Assembly: GCF_008370495.1 (NCBI RefSeq)
Contig: NZ_VTUX01000001.1
Coordinates: 124,001 to 188,000, forward strand
Source: Pseudohalioglobus sediminis
Lineage (GTDB): Bacteria > Pseudomonadota > Gammaproteobacteria > Pseudomonadales > Halieaceae
Direction: 5' to 3'
DNA: 64,000 nt
Part shown: piece by piece, positions 51,671 through 63,306 of the stretch
Numbering within the stretch: position 1 is the stretch's first letter
Layout of the letters: the number at the start of each line of letters is the position of its first letter
The notes under the pieces: generated by a model
Told to the model about the DNA's origin: nothing
Database searches by the model: none
Seen by the model: the letters and a program-made list of their open reading frames with translations, nothing else
Made by a program: the position numbers and the translations under genes

Positions 51671-53130
51671 GCATTTCCGTGGTGTGGTTCAAGCGTGACC
51701 TGCGCCTGCAGGACCACGCACCACTGGCCGAGGCGATCCGTGCCGGCAGACCGGTGTTGCTGTGTTACTGCTTTGAGCCGGAGCTGATGCAGGATGCGCA
51801 CTATTCCTCGCGCCACTGGCGTTTTGTTGGCGAATCCCTGCGCGACCTGAATCAGCAACTGCAGCGCTGGAACGCCCGCGTCCATGTATTCCTCGGCGAC
51901 GCTGAATCAGTATTGCGCACCCTGCACCGCGAACTGGGCATCGCCACAATCTACAGTTATGAAGAGACCGGCCTGCAACTGACCTTCGCCCGCGACCAGG
52001 CGGTTACACGTTTCGCCGCTGACGCCGGGATCTGCTGGCAGGAAAGTCCCAGCAACGGCGTTCAACGCGGTCGCCGCGATCGCCGTGGCTGGAACCGCCA
52101 GTGGCGCGACATCATGCATAGTCCACAGTCGGTACCCGATTTTCATAAACTGCAGGCAGTGCGGCTGGAGCCGGACGGCGCCAGTGCGGCGCTACTGATG
52201 CGTCGCGATGATGCACCCTGGGCAGATGGCGACGACAACTTCCAGCGCGGCGGCCCGACCGCTGCTCAGGCGTGCCTGGACAGCTTCCTGCTGCAGCGCG
52301 GACGGGCCTATTCCGGTAACGTGTCGAGTTTCGAGGCCAGTCGCGAGCACTGCTCCCGACTTTCGCCCTACCTGGCCTGGGGCAATCTTTCCATACGCCA
52401 GGTATACCAGGCACTGGAGGCCACCCGACATCGCTATGGCTGGGAGCGCTCGATGGCGGCCTTCGAATCCCGCCTGCACTGGCACTGCCACTTTATCCAG
52501 AAGTTCGAGATGGAGTGCCGCATGGAATTCGAGGATATCAATCGCGGTTATCGTGAACTGGCGAGGCCGGCCGATGCGACGCTGCAAACGGCCTGGAAAA
52601 CCGGGCAAACGGGCTTTCCTGCCATCGACGCCAGCATGCGCTGCCTGGCGCAGACGGGCTACATCAACTTTCGCTCCCGCGCCATGCTAGTCAGTTATTT
52701 CTGCCACCTGCTGTGGCAGCACTGGCGAGATGCCGCGACCCATCTCGCAGCCCTGTTCCTGGATTTTGAGCCCGGTATTCACTACGCGCAATTGCAGATG
52801 CAGGCGGGTGTGACCGGCACCAATACCATCCGCATCTACAATCCGGTCAAGCAGTCGCGGGAGCACGACGCCGACGGCCGCTTTATCCGCCACTGGTTGC
52901 CTGAATTGCGCGATGCACCTGATGCCCTGCTGCACGCGCCGTGGGAAGCCACGACTATTGAGCGCCTTACCTGGCTGCAGGGCTATCCGGAACCGGTAAT
53001 CGACCTGGCCAGCTGCTACCGCCGGGCACGCGAGCGCCTGTGGCAGATGCGCGAGCACAGCGAGGTGGTCAGTGAAAGCCGGCGTATACTGAACCGGCAT
53101 GTGGAAAGGCAGCCGCGAAGGAAACCGTGA
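51667..53130 (+). CDS. Photolyase/cryptochrome-family flavoprotein
   Basis: A 487-residue protein. The N-terminal alpha/beta part begins [22 protein letters not shown], typical of photolyases, and the C-terminal FAD-binding part carries [76 protein letters not shown] and [11 protein letters not shown]. The tryptophan-rich segments match the electron-transfer region. It should repair UV-made pyrimidine dimers with blue light, or act as a photoreceptor of the class found in many marine proteobacteria. It overlaps the Cho-like gene upstream, and the two are translationally coupled. The exact class (CPD or 6-4 or cryptochrome) cannot be set from sequence alone. Confidence 0.85.
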   Translation: MSISVVWFKRDLRLQDHAPLAEAIRAGRPVLLCYCFEPELMQDAHYSSRHWRFVGESLRDLNQQLQRWNARVHVFLGDAESVLRTLHRELGIATIYSYEETGLQLTFARDQAVTRFAADAGICWQESPSNGVQRGRRDRRGWNRQWRDIMHSPQSVPDFHKLQAVRLEPDGASAALLMRRDDAPWADGDDNFQRGGPTAAQACLDSFLLQRGRAYSGNVSSFEASREHCSRLSPYLAWGNLSIRQVYQALEATRHRYGWERSMAAFESRLHWHCHFIQKFEMECRMEFEDINRGYRELARPADATLQTAWKTGQTGFPAIDASMRCLAQTGYINFRSRAMLVSYFCHLLWQHWRDAATHLAALFLDFEPGIHYAQLQMQAGVTGTNTIRIYNPVKQSREHDADGRFIRHWLPELRDAPDALLHAPWEATTIERLTWLQGYPEPVIDLASCYRRARERLWQMREHSEVVSESRRILNRHVERQPRRKP

Positions 53131-53231
53131 GCGCAACCGTCAGCCGGTAGGCAGGCCCCGGGCAGCGCTCCGGCCGGCGTTATCCATCATCACGGCAACG
53201 ACGGGTCACGAAAGCTGTGCGTCCCGACCAT

Positions 53232-54398
53232 TCAGGCCACCTCTGCGGAGGCAGTGGCAACGTCTTCCAGTTCGCTGTCTTCCCACTCCACCTGTTCTTC
53301 TGGGAAATCCTCCAGTGGCCCGATCACGTCCCGGTCGCGCTCAAACAGGGCTTCGGTTTGCATATGCAGTGACAGCAACCTCGCCACCGCCACTACCGAG
53401 TCCCGGTGCGTGCGCTCATAGCCGTGAGAGCTGTCGAGAGCAAAACAGACCAGCGCGGTGCGGATGTCGTTGCCCGCTTCCAGCGCCGCGGCAGCATCAC
53501 TGCGGTAGAACCGGAACACATCCCGGCTGTGATCGATCTCGAAGGTGTCACAGATACCGCTGAGCCGTCGACTCAGGTAATAGTCGAAGGGACCACTGGA
53601 ATCCTGCATGGCAATGGTCACGCCGTACTCCGAGGTGTTCTGGTCGGGCGCAATGGTGCCGTTATCCACGGCGATCAGTTCGGCGACATCACCATGTAAA
53701 ATGTGTGAGGCGCCCACGCCGGTCTCTTCAGATACCGTGAACAACAGGTGGCAATCCATCGGCAGCTCCACGTCGCTCTCAACGACCGCTTTCGCCGCGC
53801 CCAGCAGGGCGGCCACGCCAGCCTTGTCATCGAGAAAACGCGATACCCAGAAGCCGTTGTCCAGCAACTCCGGCTGCGGATCGACGGCGATGAAATCCCC
53901 CGGCTGCAGGCCCAGTTTGCTGGCATCTTCACGGCTGGCAATGTCCTCATCCAGCCGCAACTCCAGGTTCTGCCAGTTGGCGGGTTGTTCATCAACGCCC
54001 TCGTTATACACATGCCCGGAGGCCTTCAGCGGCAACAGCGTGCCGCGAAAGCGTCGGCCGTGATCGGCAAACAGCGTGACCCTTGCGCCCTCTGCAGAGC
54101 GCGCCGGCCAGGTACCAATAGGCACGACCTCGAGGCGACCACAGGGTTTCAGGTTCTTCACCATCGCACCCAGTGTGTCGACATGCGCAACGATGGCCCG
54201 GTCATGCGCGTGGTCCCTGCCCGGCAGCGTGGCGCGAATCGCGCCGCGACGCGTCAGCTCGTAGTCGATGCCCAGTGCCTCGAGTTGCTGGCAGCAGTAT
54301 TGCACCACGTCGTCGGTCATGCCCGTGGGGCTGGGTATGGCCAGCAGGGCCAGCAGGGTCTCGCGTATGTAATCAGTATCGATGGGTACAGGCTTCAT
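53232..54398 (-). CDS. M42-family peptidase-like hydrolase of the NAGGN osmolyte cluster
   Basis: A 388-residue protein of the M42 (glutamyl aminopeptidase) group, with VAHVDTLGAMVKNL (metal ligands), DKAGVAALLGAAKAVVESD and TVSEETGVGASHIL (catalytic glutamates), and TALVCFALDSSHGYERTH near the end. It corresponds to the 'trio' hydrolase found with the two N-acetylglutaminylglutamine amide synthesis genes, whose exact role (turnover or processing of the osmolyte) is not settled. Its start overlaps the stop of the synthetase gene by four bases (ATGA). The three genes read in one direction as one operon. Confidence 0.9.
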   Translation of the reverse strand: MKPVPIDTDYIRETLLALLAIPSPTGMTDDVVQYCCQQLEALGIDYELTRRGAIRATLPGRDHAHDRAIVAHVDTLGAMVKNLKPCGRLEVVPIGTWPARSAEGARVTLFADHGRRFRGTLLPLKASGHVYNEGVDEQPANWQNLELRLDEDIASREDASKLGLQPGDFIAVDPQPELLDNGFWVSRFLDDKAGVAALLGAAKAVVESDVELPMDCHLLFTVSEETGVGASHILHGDVAELIAVDNGTIAPDQNTSEYGVTIAMQDSSGPFDYYLSRRLSGICDTFEIDHSRDVFRFYRSDAAAALEAGNDIRTALVCFALDSSHGYERTHRDSVVAVARLLSLHMQTEALFERDRDVIGPLEDFPEEQVEWEDSELEDVATASAEVA

Positions 54399-56116
54399 GC
54401 TCGGGTTTCCTCGCAGGATCTGGATGTCGGAAAAAGGTAGTCCAGCAGGCGGGCCGCCGTGGGCTGGGGTTCATGATTGGCCAGCCCCGGGCGCTCATTG
54501 GCCTCGATCACCACGTAGGTGGCGGACTCCGGTGCGGGCACGATAAAGTCCAGGCCTACCACCGGGATATCCAGCACGGCGGCAGCCTTCAATGCCGCCC
54601 TGACCACACGCGGGTGCAAGGCATCGGTGACGTCGTGCAGAGTACCGCCGGTATGCAGGTTGGCCGTCTTTCTCACCGCCACCGACTCACCGGCGGGCAG
54701 CACATCTTCCAGGCTGAATCCGGCCCTGGTGATGCAGCGGGTCGTTTCCTCGTCCAGGGGAATACGGCTCTCTCCTTCCGTGGCCGCTTCCCGGCGGCGA
54801 CTTTGCTTCGCCAGCAGTTCTCGAATCGTGTGCCGACCGGTGCCGATAATCGTTGGCGGTCGCCGCACGGCCGCCGCCACCACTTCGTTGTCGATGACCA
54901 CCACGCGCAGGTCCTCGCCTGTCACGAATTGCTCAGCAAGCACCGGCTCACCGGTTTGCGCTGCCCTGGCATAGGCCGCGCATACCTCGGCCTCGTCCCG
55001 CAGGTCCACCGCCACTCCGGTACCCTGCTCACCCCGCGCCGGCTTGATTACAATGCGCTCGTGCCGGTGCAGGAAATTCAGGGCATCGTCAGTGCTCGCC
55101 ACCGACACCTGCTCCGGCGTCTGGATGCCGGCGCCGGAGAGCAGGCGCCGTGTCAGTGCCTTGTCATCGCAGCGGGCCACGGCCACCGCACTGGTCGCAT
55201 CCGTGAGTGACTCGCGGCAGTGAATGGTCCGGCCGCCGAGGCTGAGATCGAACAGGCCCGCCTCCGGGTCCACCACATCGACAGCGATGCCGCGACGATA
55301 GGCTTCATCGGTAATCACCCTGACGTAAGGATTGAGGGCATCGTCTGAGCGCGGACCGATGTACAGCGGTTCATTAATGGCGTTGCGATTCTTGACGCAG
55401 TAAACCGGCACCTGCTCAAAGCCCAGGTTGCGGTACAGGGCGATCGCCTGTTCGTTGTCGTGCATGACAGACAGGTCCATGAACTCGCGGCCACGCTGCT
55501 GGAAGCGCTGCGCCAGACCCAGCAGCAATGCGCTGCCCACTCCCGGCCTGGCACACTGGGAATCCACTGCCAGGGCCCACAGGCTGGAGCCATTGTCAGG
55601 ATCAGAAAAAGCGCGGTAGTGGTCAACGCCGTTAACGCAGCCCACGATTTTGCCGGTGCTGGTATCCGTGGCGACCAGGACGAGCATGTCATCGCGCTCG
55701 CCAATCGCGTCACAGAAGTCGTCCCGCAGCGGGACCATGCCGTGGGCCAGGTATATGCGATTTACCTCTCGCAGCGCCGACTCGTCTTGCAGCGCTTCTA
55801 TGCAAATACCGGCTGCACTGCCATCCTGCAGGGTCTGCTGCAGTGACAGGCGGAAGGTATAGGACGGATCGATGAACAACTCCTGCGGCGCCTGCGCGAT
55901 GATCACCTGCGGATCGCGTATGTACAGGGCCACGTCGCGGCAGCCAGGCTGCTCGCGGCGCAGTTCGTCGGCAAGACTGCTGCTGGAGAAAAACGTCTGC
56001 CCGAACAGCAGCCGGCCCCAGCCACAATCCACCACCGCCTCGGCTGCAGCCAGTGCGCGCACATCAGGCGGTGGCGTTCCCCAGTTCTTCAGTGATACCA
56101 GTTCTGTATTCTGCAT
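54395..56116 (-). CDS. ngg: N-acetylglutaminylglutamine synthetase (GNAT-ATP-grasp fusion)
   Basis: A 573-residue protein from the ATG at 56114-56116; the frame continues upstream without sense. The N-terminal half (about 1-290) is a GNAT acetyltransferase (SLWALAVDSQCARPGVGSALLLGLAQRFQQRG is the acetyl-CoA segment). The C-terminal half is an ATP-grasp ligase (IVIKPARGEQGTGVAVDL, YVVIEANERPGLANHE). The fusion is diagnostic for the enzyme that acetylates glutamine and joins it to a second glutamine in the synthesis of NAGGN, an osmoprotectant. It lies 53 bp after the asparagine-synthetase-like gene and overlaps the M42 gene. Confidence 0.92.
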   Translation of the reverse strand: MQNTELVSLKNWGTPPPDVRALAAAEAVVDCGWGRLLFGQTFFSSSSLADELRREQPGCRDVALYIRDPQVIIAQAPQELFIDPSYTFRLSLQQTLQDGSAAGICIEALQDESALREVNRIYLAHGMVPLRDDFCDAIGERDDMLVLVATDTSTGKIVGCVNGVDHYRAFSDPDNGSSLWALAVDSQCARPGVGSALLLGLAQRFQQRGREFMDLSVMHDNEQAIALYRNLGFEQVPVYCVKNRNAINEPLYIGPRSDDALNPYVRVITDEAYRRGIAVDVVDPEAGLFDLSLGGRTIHCRESLTDATSAVAVARCDDKALTRRLLSGAGIQTPEQVSVASTDDALNFLHRHERIVIKPARGEQGTGVAVDLRDEAEVCAAYARAAQTGEPVLAEQFVTGEDLRVVVIDNEVVAAAVRRPPTIIGTGRHTIRELLAKQSRRREAATEGESRIPLDEETTRCITRAGFSLEDVLPAGESVAVRKTANLHTGGTLHDVTDALHPRVVRAALKAAAVLDIPVVGLDFIVPAPESATYVVIEANERPGLANHEPQPTAARLLDYLFPTSRSCEETRA

Positions 56117-56169
56117 GTTGGATATCTCTCTGTTGTCTTTCCGGTGGCGTGTCACTGCGCGACTGTCCG

Positions 56170-57936
56170 CTACAGGCTGTGGCTTTGCAGCCAGCTTTCC
56201 AGCAAGGCGACCTGCCACAACTTGGAACCATTGAGCGGGGTGATGTGCTCCTCCGGTTCATCCAGCAGGGTGTTGACATAAGACTGGTTGAACAGGCCGC
56301 GATTGCGCGCCCTGCTCGAATCCAGCACATCGCTGACGTATTCATGAACGGGGCCACGTATGTAGGTCAGTTCGGGGACGGGGAAATAGCCCTTGGGACG
56401 ATCGATCACTGCCTTGGGCAGGACTTTCCGGGCCGCTTCCTTGAGCACATGCTTGCCGCCGTTGGCCACTTTCATGCTGGCTGGCACCCGCGCGGCAAAT
56501 TCCACAACCTCATGGTCCAGGAAGGGCACGCGAGCCTCCAGCCCGAAAGCCATGGTCATGTTGTCCACGCGTTTTACCGGGTCGTCAACCAGCATCACCG
56601 TGGTGTCGAGATGCAGCGCCTTGTCTACCGGCCTGCGGCCGCCCTCCCCGGCAAACTGCGACTCGACAAAAGCGCGGGCGAAATCCTCGGCCACGAAGTC
56701 GCTGTTGACAGTCCTGGCGTATTCATCGAAATCGCGGTCAGCAAACGCCGCCATGTAATCATCCACCGGCGAGTCACTGTCCAGCATTGGCGGATACCAG
56801 TGGTAACCACCAAAAATCTCGTCCGCGCCCTGGCCGGACTGCACCACTTTCAGGTGCCGGGACACTTCCTGGGACAGCAGGAAAAAACCGACGTTGTCAT
56901 GGCTCACCATCGGTTCTGACATGGCGTCTATGGCAGCGGGCAGCTTGTTCAGCAGGGTGCTGGTGGGCACACGAATCTGGTGATGGTCGGTACCGAACTG
57001 TGAGGCAACCAGATCGGAATATTTGAACTCGTCGCCCGCCTCATCGCCAACCGACTCAAACCCCACCGAGAACGTGCTCAGCGAAGACTGGCCCTGTTCC
57101 GCCAGCAACGCCACGATGAGACTGGAGTCCACGCCGCCCGAGAGCAGCACTCCAACGGGAACATCCGCCACCATGCGCCGTTTCACCGCCGTGCGCATCA
57201 CATCCAGCAACTGCTGCTGTACGTCTTCAAAGCTGCCCTCGATTTCGTCGCCGCCCACCTCAAGGCTCCAGTAGCACCAGCTGTCGCGGCGCCCGTCAGG
57301 GTAGTAGGTGCGCACGGTGGCAGGCGGCAGCTTGCGCACGCCCTGGAGAATGGTGTGTGGCGCCGGCGCCACCGAGTGAAAACTCATGTAGGTGTTCAGG
57401 CCCACCGGATCGATGTCGGTGTCGATATCCCCTGCCTCCAGCAGGGCTGGCAGGGTCGAGGCGAAAGCCAGGCGGCCTCCGGACTCGGCCACATAGAGCG
57501 GCTTGATACCCAGTCGGTCGCGGCCGATGACAAAGCGCCCCGTGTTGTGATCAAAGGCTGCGAAGGCGAACATGCCGTTAAATTTCTCCACCGCCTCCAC
57601 GCCCCAGGCGTGCAGCGCCTTCAGCACCACCTCGGTGTCGCCAGTGGAAAAAAAGCGGTAATTGAGTGCCTGTAACTCGCGCCGCAACGCTTTGTAGTTG
57701 TAGATGCAACCATTGAATACCAGGTCAACGCCCAGGTCGGGATCGCTCATCGGCTGGCTGGCATCATCACTCAGGTCGATGACCTTGAGGCGCCGGTGAC
57801 CGAGTGCAAAATGGTCGCGGGCCAGCACGCCCGAGCCGTCCGGCCCGCGTGGAGCCAGGGTGTCGGTCATGCGCTGGATTGCGCCCCTGTCCGGTTGCTG
57901 TCCGTCAAAATGATAAATACCTGCAATGCCACACAT
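56170..57936 (-). CDS. asnO: Asparagine synthetase-like amidotransferase of the NAGGN cluster
   Basis: A 588-residue protein. It begins MCGIAGIYHF, so Cys2 is the glutaminase nucleophile, with APRGPDGSG and FNGCIYNYKALR in the class II amidotransferase domain (about 1-195). The synthetase domain has VLLSGGVDSSLIVALLAEQ (ATP-binding SGGxDS) and FLDHEVVEFAARVP. With ngg it makes the terminal amide of N-acetylglutaminylglutamine amide. It is the first gene of the operon, with a divergent MarR gene upstream, which is likely to control its expression under osmotic stress. That control is inference. Confidence 0.92.
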   Translation of the reverse strand: MCGIAGIYHFDGQQPDRGAIQRMTDTLAPRGPDGSGVLARDHFALGHRRLKVIDLSDDASQPMSDPDLGVDLVFNGCIYNYKALRRELQALNYRFFSTGDTEVVLKALHAWGVEAVEKFNGMFAFAAFDHNTGRFVIGRDRLGIKPLYVAESGGRLAFASTLPALLEAGDIDTDIDPVGLNTYMSFHSVAPAPHTILQGVRKLPPATVRTYYPDGRRDSWCYWSLEVGGDEIEGSFEDVQQQLLDVMRTAVKRRMVADVPVGVLLSGGVDSSLIVALLAEQGQSSLSTFSVGFESVGDEAGDEFKYSDLVASQFGTDHHQIRVPTSTLLNKLPAAIDAMSEPMVSHDNVGFFLLSQEVSRHLKVVQSGQGADEIFGGYHWYPPMLDSDSPVDDYMAAFADRDFDEYARTVNSDFVAEDFARAFVESQFAGEGGRRPVDKALHLDTTVMLVDDPVKRVDNMTMAFGLEARVPFLDHEVVEFAARVPASMKVANGGKHVLKEAARKVLPKAVIDRPKGYFPVPELTYIRGPVHEYVSDVLDSSRARNRGLFNQSYVNTLLDEPEEHITPLNGSKLWQVALLESWLQSHSL

Positions 57937-58105
57937 AAAGTCAGCCTGAACCTCAATTGGATGATTAGGGAAAGTAAGAAGGGAATGAACTGGTGAGAGT
58001 ATTCGTCCACATGTTCATGCCCAATATACTAACAGCTCTAATGTTTAGTGGTCAAATTAAAGCCAGCTGTGGCATGATGCGCACTGTTATCAAGGAGGAC
58101 TTCCC
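57937..58105. promoter_or_regulatory. Shared promoter region of asnO and marR-type genes
   Basis: This AT-rich spacer between divergent genes holds TTTAGTGGTCAAATTAAA at 58044-58061, whose ends mirror each other. It may include the MarR operator and the promoters of both units. No binding site was identified with certainty. Confidence 0.35.
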
Positions 58106-58582
58106 ATGGCTGAAACCCCCGCCTGGCAGGGTGTGCTGGTGTCGCTGCGGCGCATTATCCGGGCTACTGATATGCAATCCCGGCGCATGGTCAAGGACTG
58201 CGGCCTGACTATCCCGCAGCTGGTGGTGCTGCGCGCAATCGAGTCACAGGGGGACGTCACCACCCGGCGCATCGCCGACCATGTCTCCCTGAGCCAGGCC
58301 ACGGTGACAACGATTCTTGATCGCCTGCAGTCGCGCCTGCTGGTGGAGCGCATTCGCAATGAACAGGACAAGCGCGTGGTCAATGCCCGCCTCACCGAGG
58401 CGGGGCGCAAGACCCTGGCAGCCTCACCCACGCTGCTGCATGAGACCTTTATTGAACGCTTTGAGTCGCTGGGGAAAAAAGAGCAGCAATCGATACTGGA
58501 CGCACTGGAAAAAGTGGCGGCGATGATGGACGCCGATAAAATTGAGGCGGCGCCGCTGCTGGACGTGCAGAAACCGATTTAA
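58106..58582 (+). CDS. MarR-family transcriptional regulator
   Basis: A 158-residue protein with AAGGAGG before the ATG. The winged helix is at about 40-105: LTIPQLVVLRAIESQGDVTTRRIADHVSLSQATVTTILDRLQSRLLVERIRNEQDKRVVNARLTEAG, including the wing D-K-R segment of MarR proteins. Helices on both sides form the dimer. It is divergent from the NAGGN operon, so it probably regulates osmolyte synthesis and possibly its own gene. The signal it senses is unknown. Confidence 0.9.
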   Translation: MAETPAWQGVLVSLRRIIRATDMQSRRMVKDCGLTIPQLVVLRAIESQGDVTTRRIADHVSLSQATVTTILDRLQSRLLVERIRNEQDKRVVNARLTEAGRKTLAASPTLLHETFIERFESLGKKEQQSILDALEKVAAMMDADKIEAAPLLDVQKPI

Positions 58583-58641
58583 CAGCGCGTGTCGCGCGCG
58601 GTGGGCGGCACCAGACGGTGCACGGTGGCGGGGGAGAAGCT

Positions 58642-58663
58642 GCCGCCGGGCAATGCCGGCGGC
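58642..58663. terminator. Hairpin between convergent genes
   Basis: GCCGCCGG, loop GCAATG, CCGGCGGC. It lies between the marR-type gene and the convergent ferritin-like gene and could end both transcripts. Confidence 0.5.
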
Positions 58664-58672
58664 GCTTGCCTG

Positions 58673-58960
58673 TCACTCGTGGGCGATAGGCTTGTCGGTA
58701 AACACGTAGTCCTTCAATTCCTTGTCAAAGGTTGGGTCCCGCCGACGTATCCACTCCAGCACCATGGCAGCGTGCTCTTTTTCCTCGTCGCGGTTGTGCT
58801 TGAGTATGGCGCGCAACTCGTCATCCTTGCAGGCATCCATGCGCTGGTTGTACCAGTCCACGGCCTCCAGTTCTTCCATCAGCGACACGATGGCCCGGTG
58901 CATATCGCGGGTCTCGTCTGACAGTTCTTCGATCGGCTCGTGGTAGCCCTCGTTCGACAT
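58673..58960 (-). CDS. Encapsulated-ferritin-like (EncFtn) protein without nearby shell gene
   Basis: A 95-residue protein from the ATG at 58958-58960, preceded by a perfect AAGGAGATATAC site. It has the two-helix EncFtn fold: HRAIVSLMEELEAVDWYNQRMDACKDDELRAILKHNRDEEKEHAAMVLEWIRRR in order, with the ferroxidase ligands Glu in MEELEAVDWY and Glu/His in DEEKEHAAM, and then LKDYVF. EncFtn oxidises iron as a ring-shaped decamer and is normally packed in an encapsulin shell through a short C-terminal tag. Here the protein ends at DKPIAHE without a visible tag, and no encapsulin gene lies on either side. Confidence 0.85.
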   Translation of the reverse strand: MSNEGYHEPIEELSDETRDMHRAIVSLMEELEAVDWYNQRMDACKDDELRAILKHNRDEEKEHAAMVLEWIRRRDPTFDKELKDYVFTDKPIAHE

Positions 58961-59086
58961 GTATATCTCCTTGCAACAGGTGGGGTGGTGAGGCCCGGCG
59001 GCGTCGCCGTCGGGCACGGTAAAAAAGTATAGCAACATCTCGCTGTAGCGGCGGACACCAGCACAAAAAATTCCCGGCGAGACCCC

Positions 59087-60466
59087 TCAGGCCTTACTGT
59101 CGGGGTTCTGCGTCAGCCGGTAGGGGTCGAGCAAACGCTCCAGTTCCGCGCGATCGAGTCCGGTTTCTTCTGCGGCCACATCCAGCACCGGCCGCCGTTC
59201 CGCGTAGCTGCGCTTGGCGATGACCGCAGCTGCCTCGTAGCCGATACGCTGGTTCAGGGCCGTGACCAGGATGGGATTGCTGGCCAGCGTTGCCTCAACC
59301 CTGTCCCGATTGACGGTAAATCCCGCCACGGACTCCGCGGTAGCGACGCACGCCCAGCTCAGGGTCTCGAAACCGCTGCACAGTTTTGCGGCGATCAGCG
59401 GCAGCATCACATTCAGCTGGAAACTGCCCGACTGGGCGGCCAGCGCAACGCAGGCATCGTCACCGATGACTTCCGCACAGATCATCAACACCGCCTCGGG
59501 CAGTACCGGATTGACCTTCCCCGGCATGATGGAAGAGCCGGGCTGCAGCGGCCGCAGCGATATCTCAGCTAGCCCGGACAGCGGCCCCGAAGACATCCAG
59601 CGCAGGTCGTTGTTCACTTTGCTCAGGGTAACCGCCAGCGCACGCAGGCAGGCGGAGCACTCCAGCGCCGAATCCTGGCCCGCCATGCGCGCAAACGCGT
59701 TATCCGCTGGCGAAAACGTCTGCCCCTGGATGTCGCTCAGGTGTTCTGCCGCCCGCTTGGCGTAGCCCGCCGGCACGTTTACACCGGTGCCCACCGCGGA
59801 CCCCCCAAGCGGCAGCCTGAGCAGGCGCGGACGTAAATCTGCGAAGCGCTGCCGGCACTCCTCTACCTGGCTGGCCCAGGCGCTGATCTCCTGGCCAAAG
59901 GTCAGCGGCATGGCGTCCATGAGGTGGGTCCTGCCGGTCTTGGTGAGGTCGTGCAAATCCTGCGCCCGCTCGGCAAGCGCCGACTCCAGGGCCGCCATCG
60001 CGGGTGCGAGCTGCTCTTCCAGGGCACGCGCCGCGGTGACCAGGATCGCGCTGGGAATGACATCATTGCTGCTCTGGCTGCAATTGGCATGGTCGTTCGG
60101 GTGCACCTCATGGCCGCAGCTGGCGCTGGCCAGGTGCGCCAGCACCTCGTTCATATTCATGTTGGTGCTGGTGCCAGAGCCTGTCTGGAACAGTGATACC
60201 GGAAACTGCTCATCGAATTCCCCTGCAGCTACCCGCGTGGCCGCCCTGTCCAAAGCCGAGGCGATATCGCCTTCCAGCACGCCACAGTCCCGGTTGGCGC
60301 GCGCCGCTGCCTGCTTGACCAGCGCCAGGCTGTGCACGAAGCGCGGCGGCATCCTGCGTTGCCGCAGGCCGAAGTTGTCGACTGCGCGCTGGGTCTGCGC
60401 TGCGTACAGGGCGTCCTTCGGCACCTTGACCTCACCCATGCTGTCGCGCTCGATTCGATAATCCAC
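59087..60466 (-). CDS. fumC: Class II fumarate hydratase
   Basis: A 459-residue enzyme starting at GTG with GGGGGAAG upstream. It shows QTGSGTSTNMNMNEVLAHLA, HPNDHANCSQSSNDVIPSAI and the signature GSSIMPGKVNPVLPE near residue 320. It converts fumarate to malate in the citric acid cycle without an iron-sulfur cluster, and is oxygen-stable. A neighbouring aconitase gene runs the other way, and they share a 90-bp promoter region. The N-terminal FRIERDSMGEVKVP-type start is normal for the family. Confidence 0.93.
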   Translation of the reverse strand: MDYRIERDSMGEVKVPKDALYAAQTQRAVDNFGLRQRRMPPRFVHSLALVKQAAARANRDCGVLEGDIASALDRAATRVAAGEFDEQFPVSLFQTGSGTSTNMNMNEVLAHLASASCGHEVHPNDHANCSQSSNDVIPSAILVTAARALEEQLAPAMAALESALAERAQDLHDLTKTGRTHLMDAMPLTFGQEISAWASQVEECRQRFADLRPRLLRLPLGGSAVGTGVNVPAGYAKRAAEHLSDIQGQTFSPADNAFARMAGQDSALECSACLRALAVTLSKVNNDLRWMSSGPLSGLAEISLRPLQPGSSIMPGKVNPVLPEAVLMICAEVIGDDACVALAAQSGSFQLNVMLPLIAAKLCSGFETLSWACVATAESVAGFTVNRDRVEATLASNPILVTALNQRIGYEAAAVIAKRSYAERRPVLDVAAEETGLDRAELERLLDPYRLTQNPDSKA

Positions 60467-60555
60467 GATGACTTCCCCCTGCTATAGTTACCACTGCATT
60501 TACTGATAGCATAGCTTGCCCTATACCGGGCAGCTGAATTTTGGAGGTCTTTTCG

Positions 60556-63294
<2,739 letters not shown>

Positions 63295-63306
63295 CGGGGA
63301 CAATGC

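Noticed and set aside
58993-59015. GC hairpin between the ferritin-like gene and fumarase as terminator
   Set aside because: The T stretch lies before the hairpin on the minus strand, not after it; it may be a leader hairpin, but evidence is too thin.
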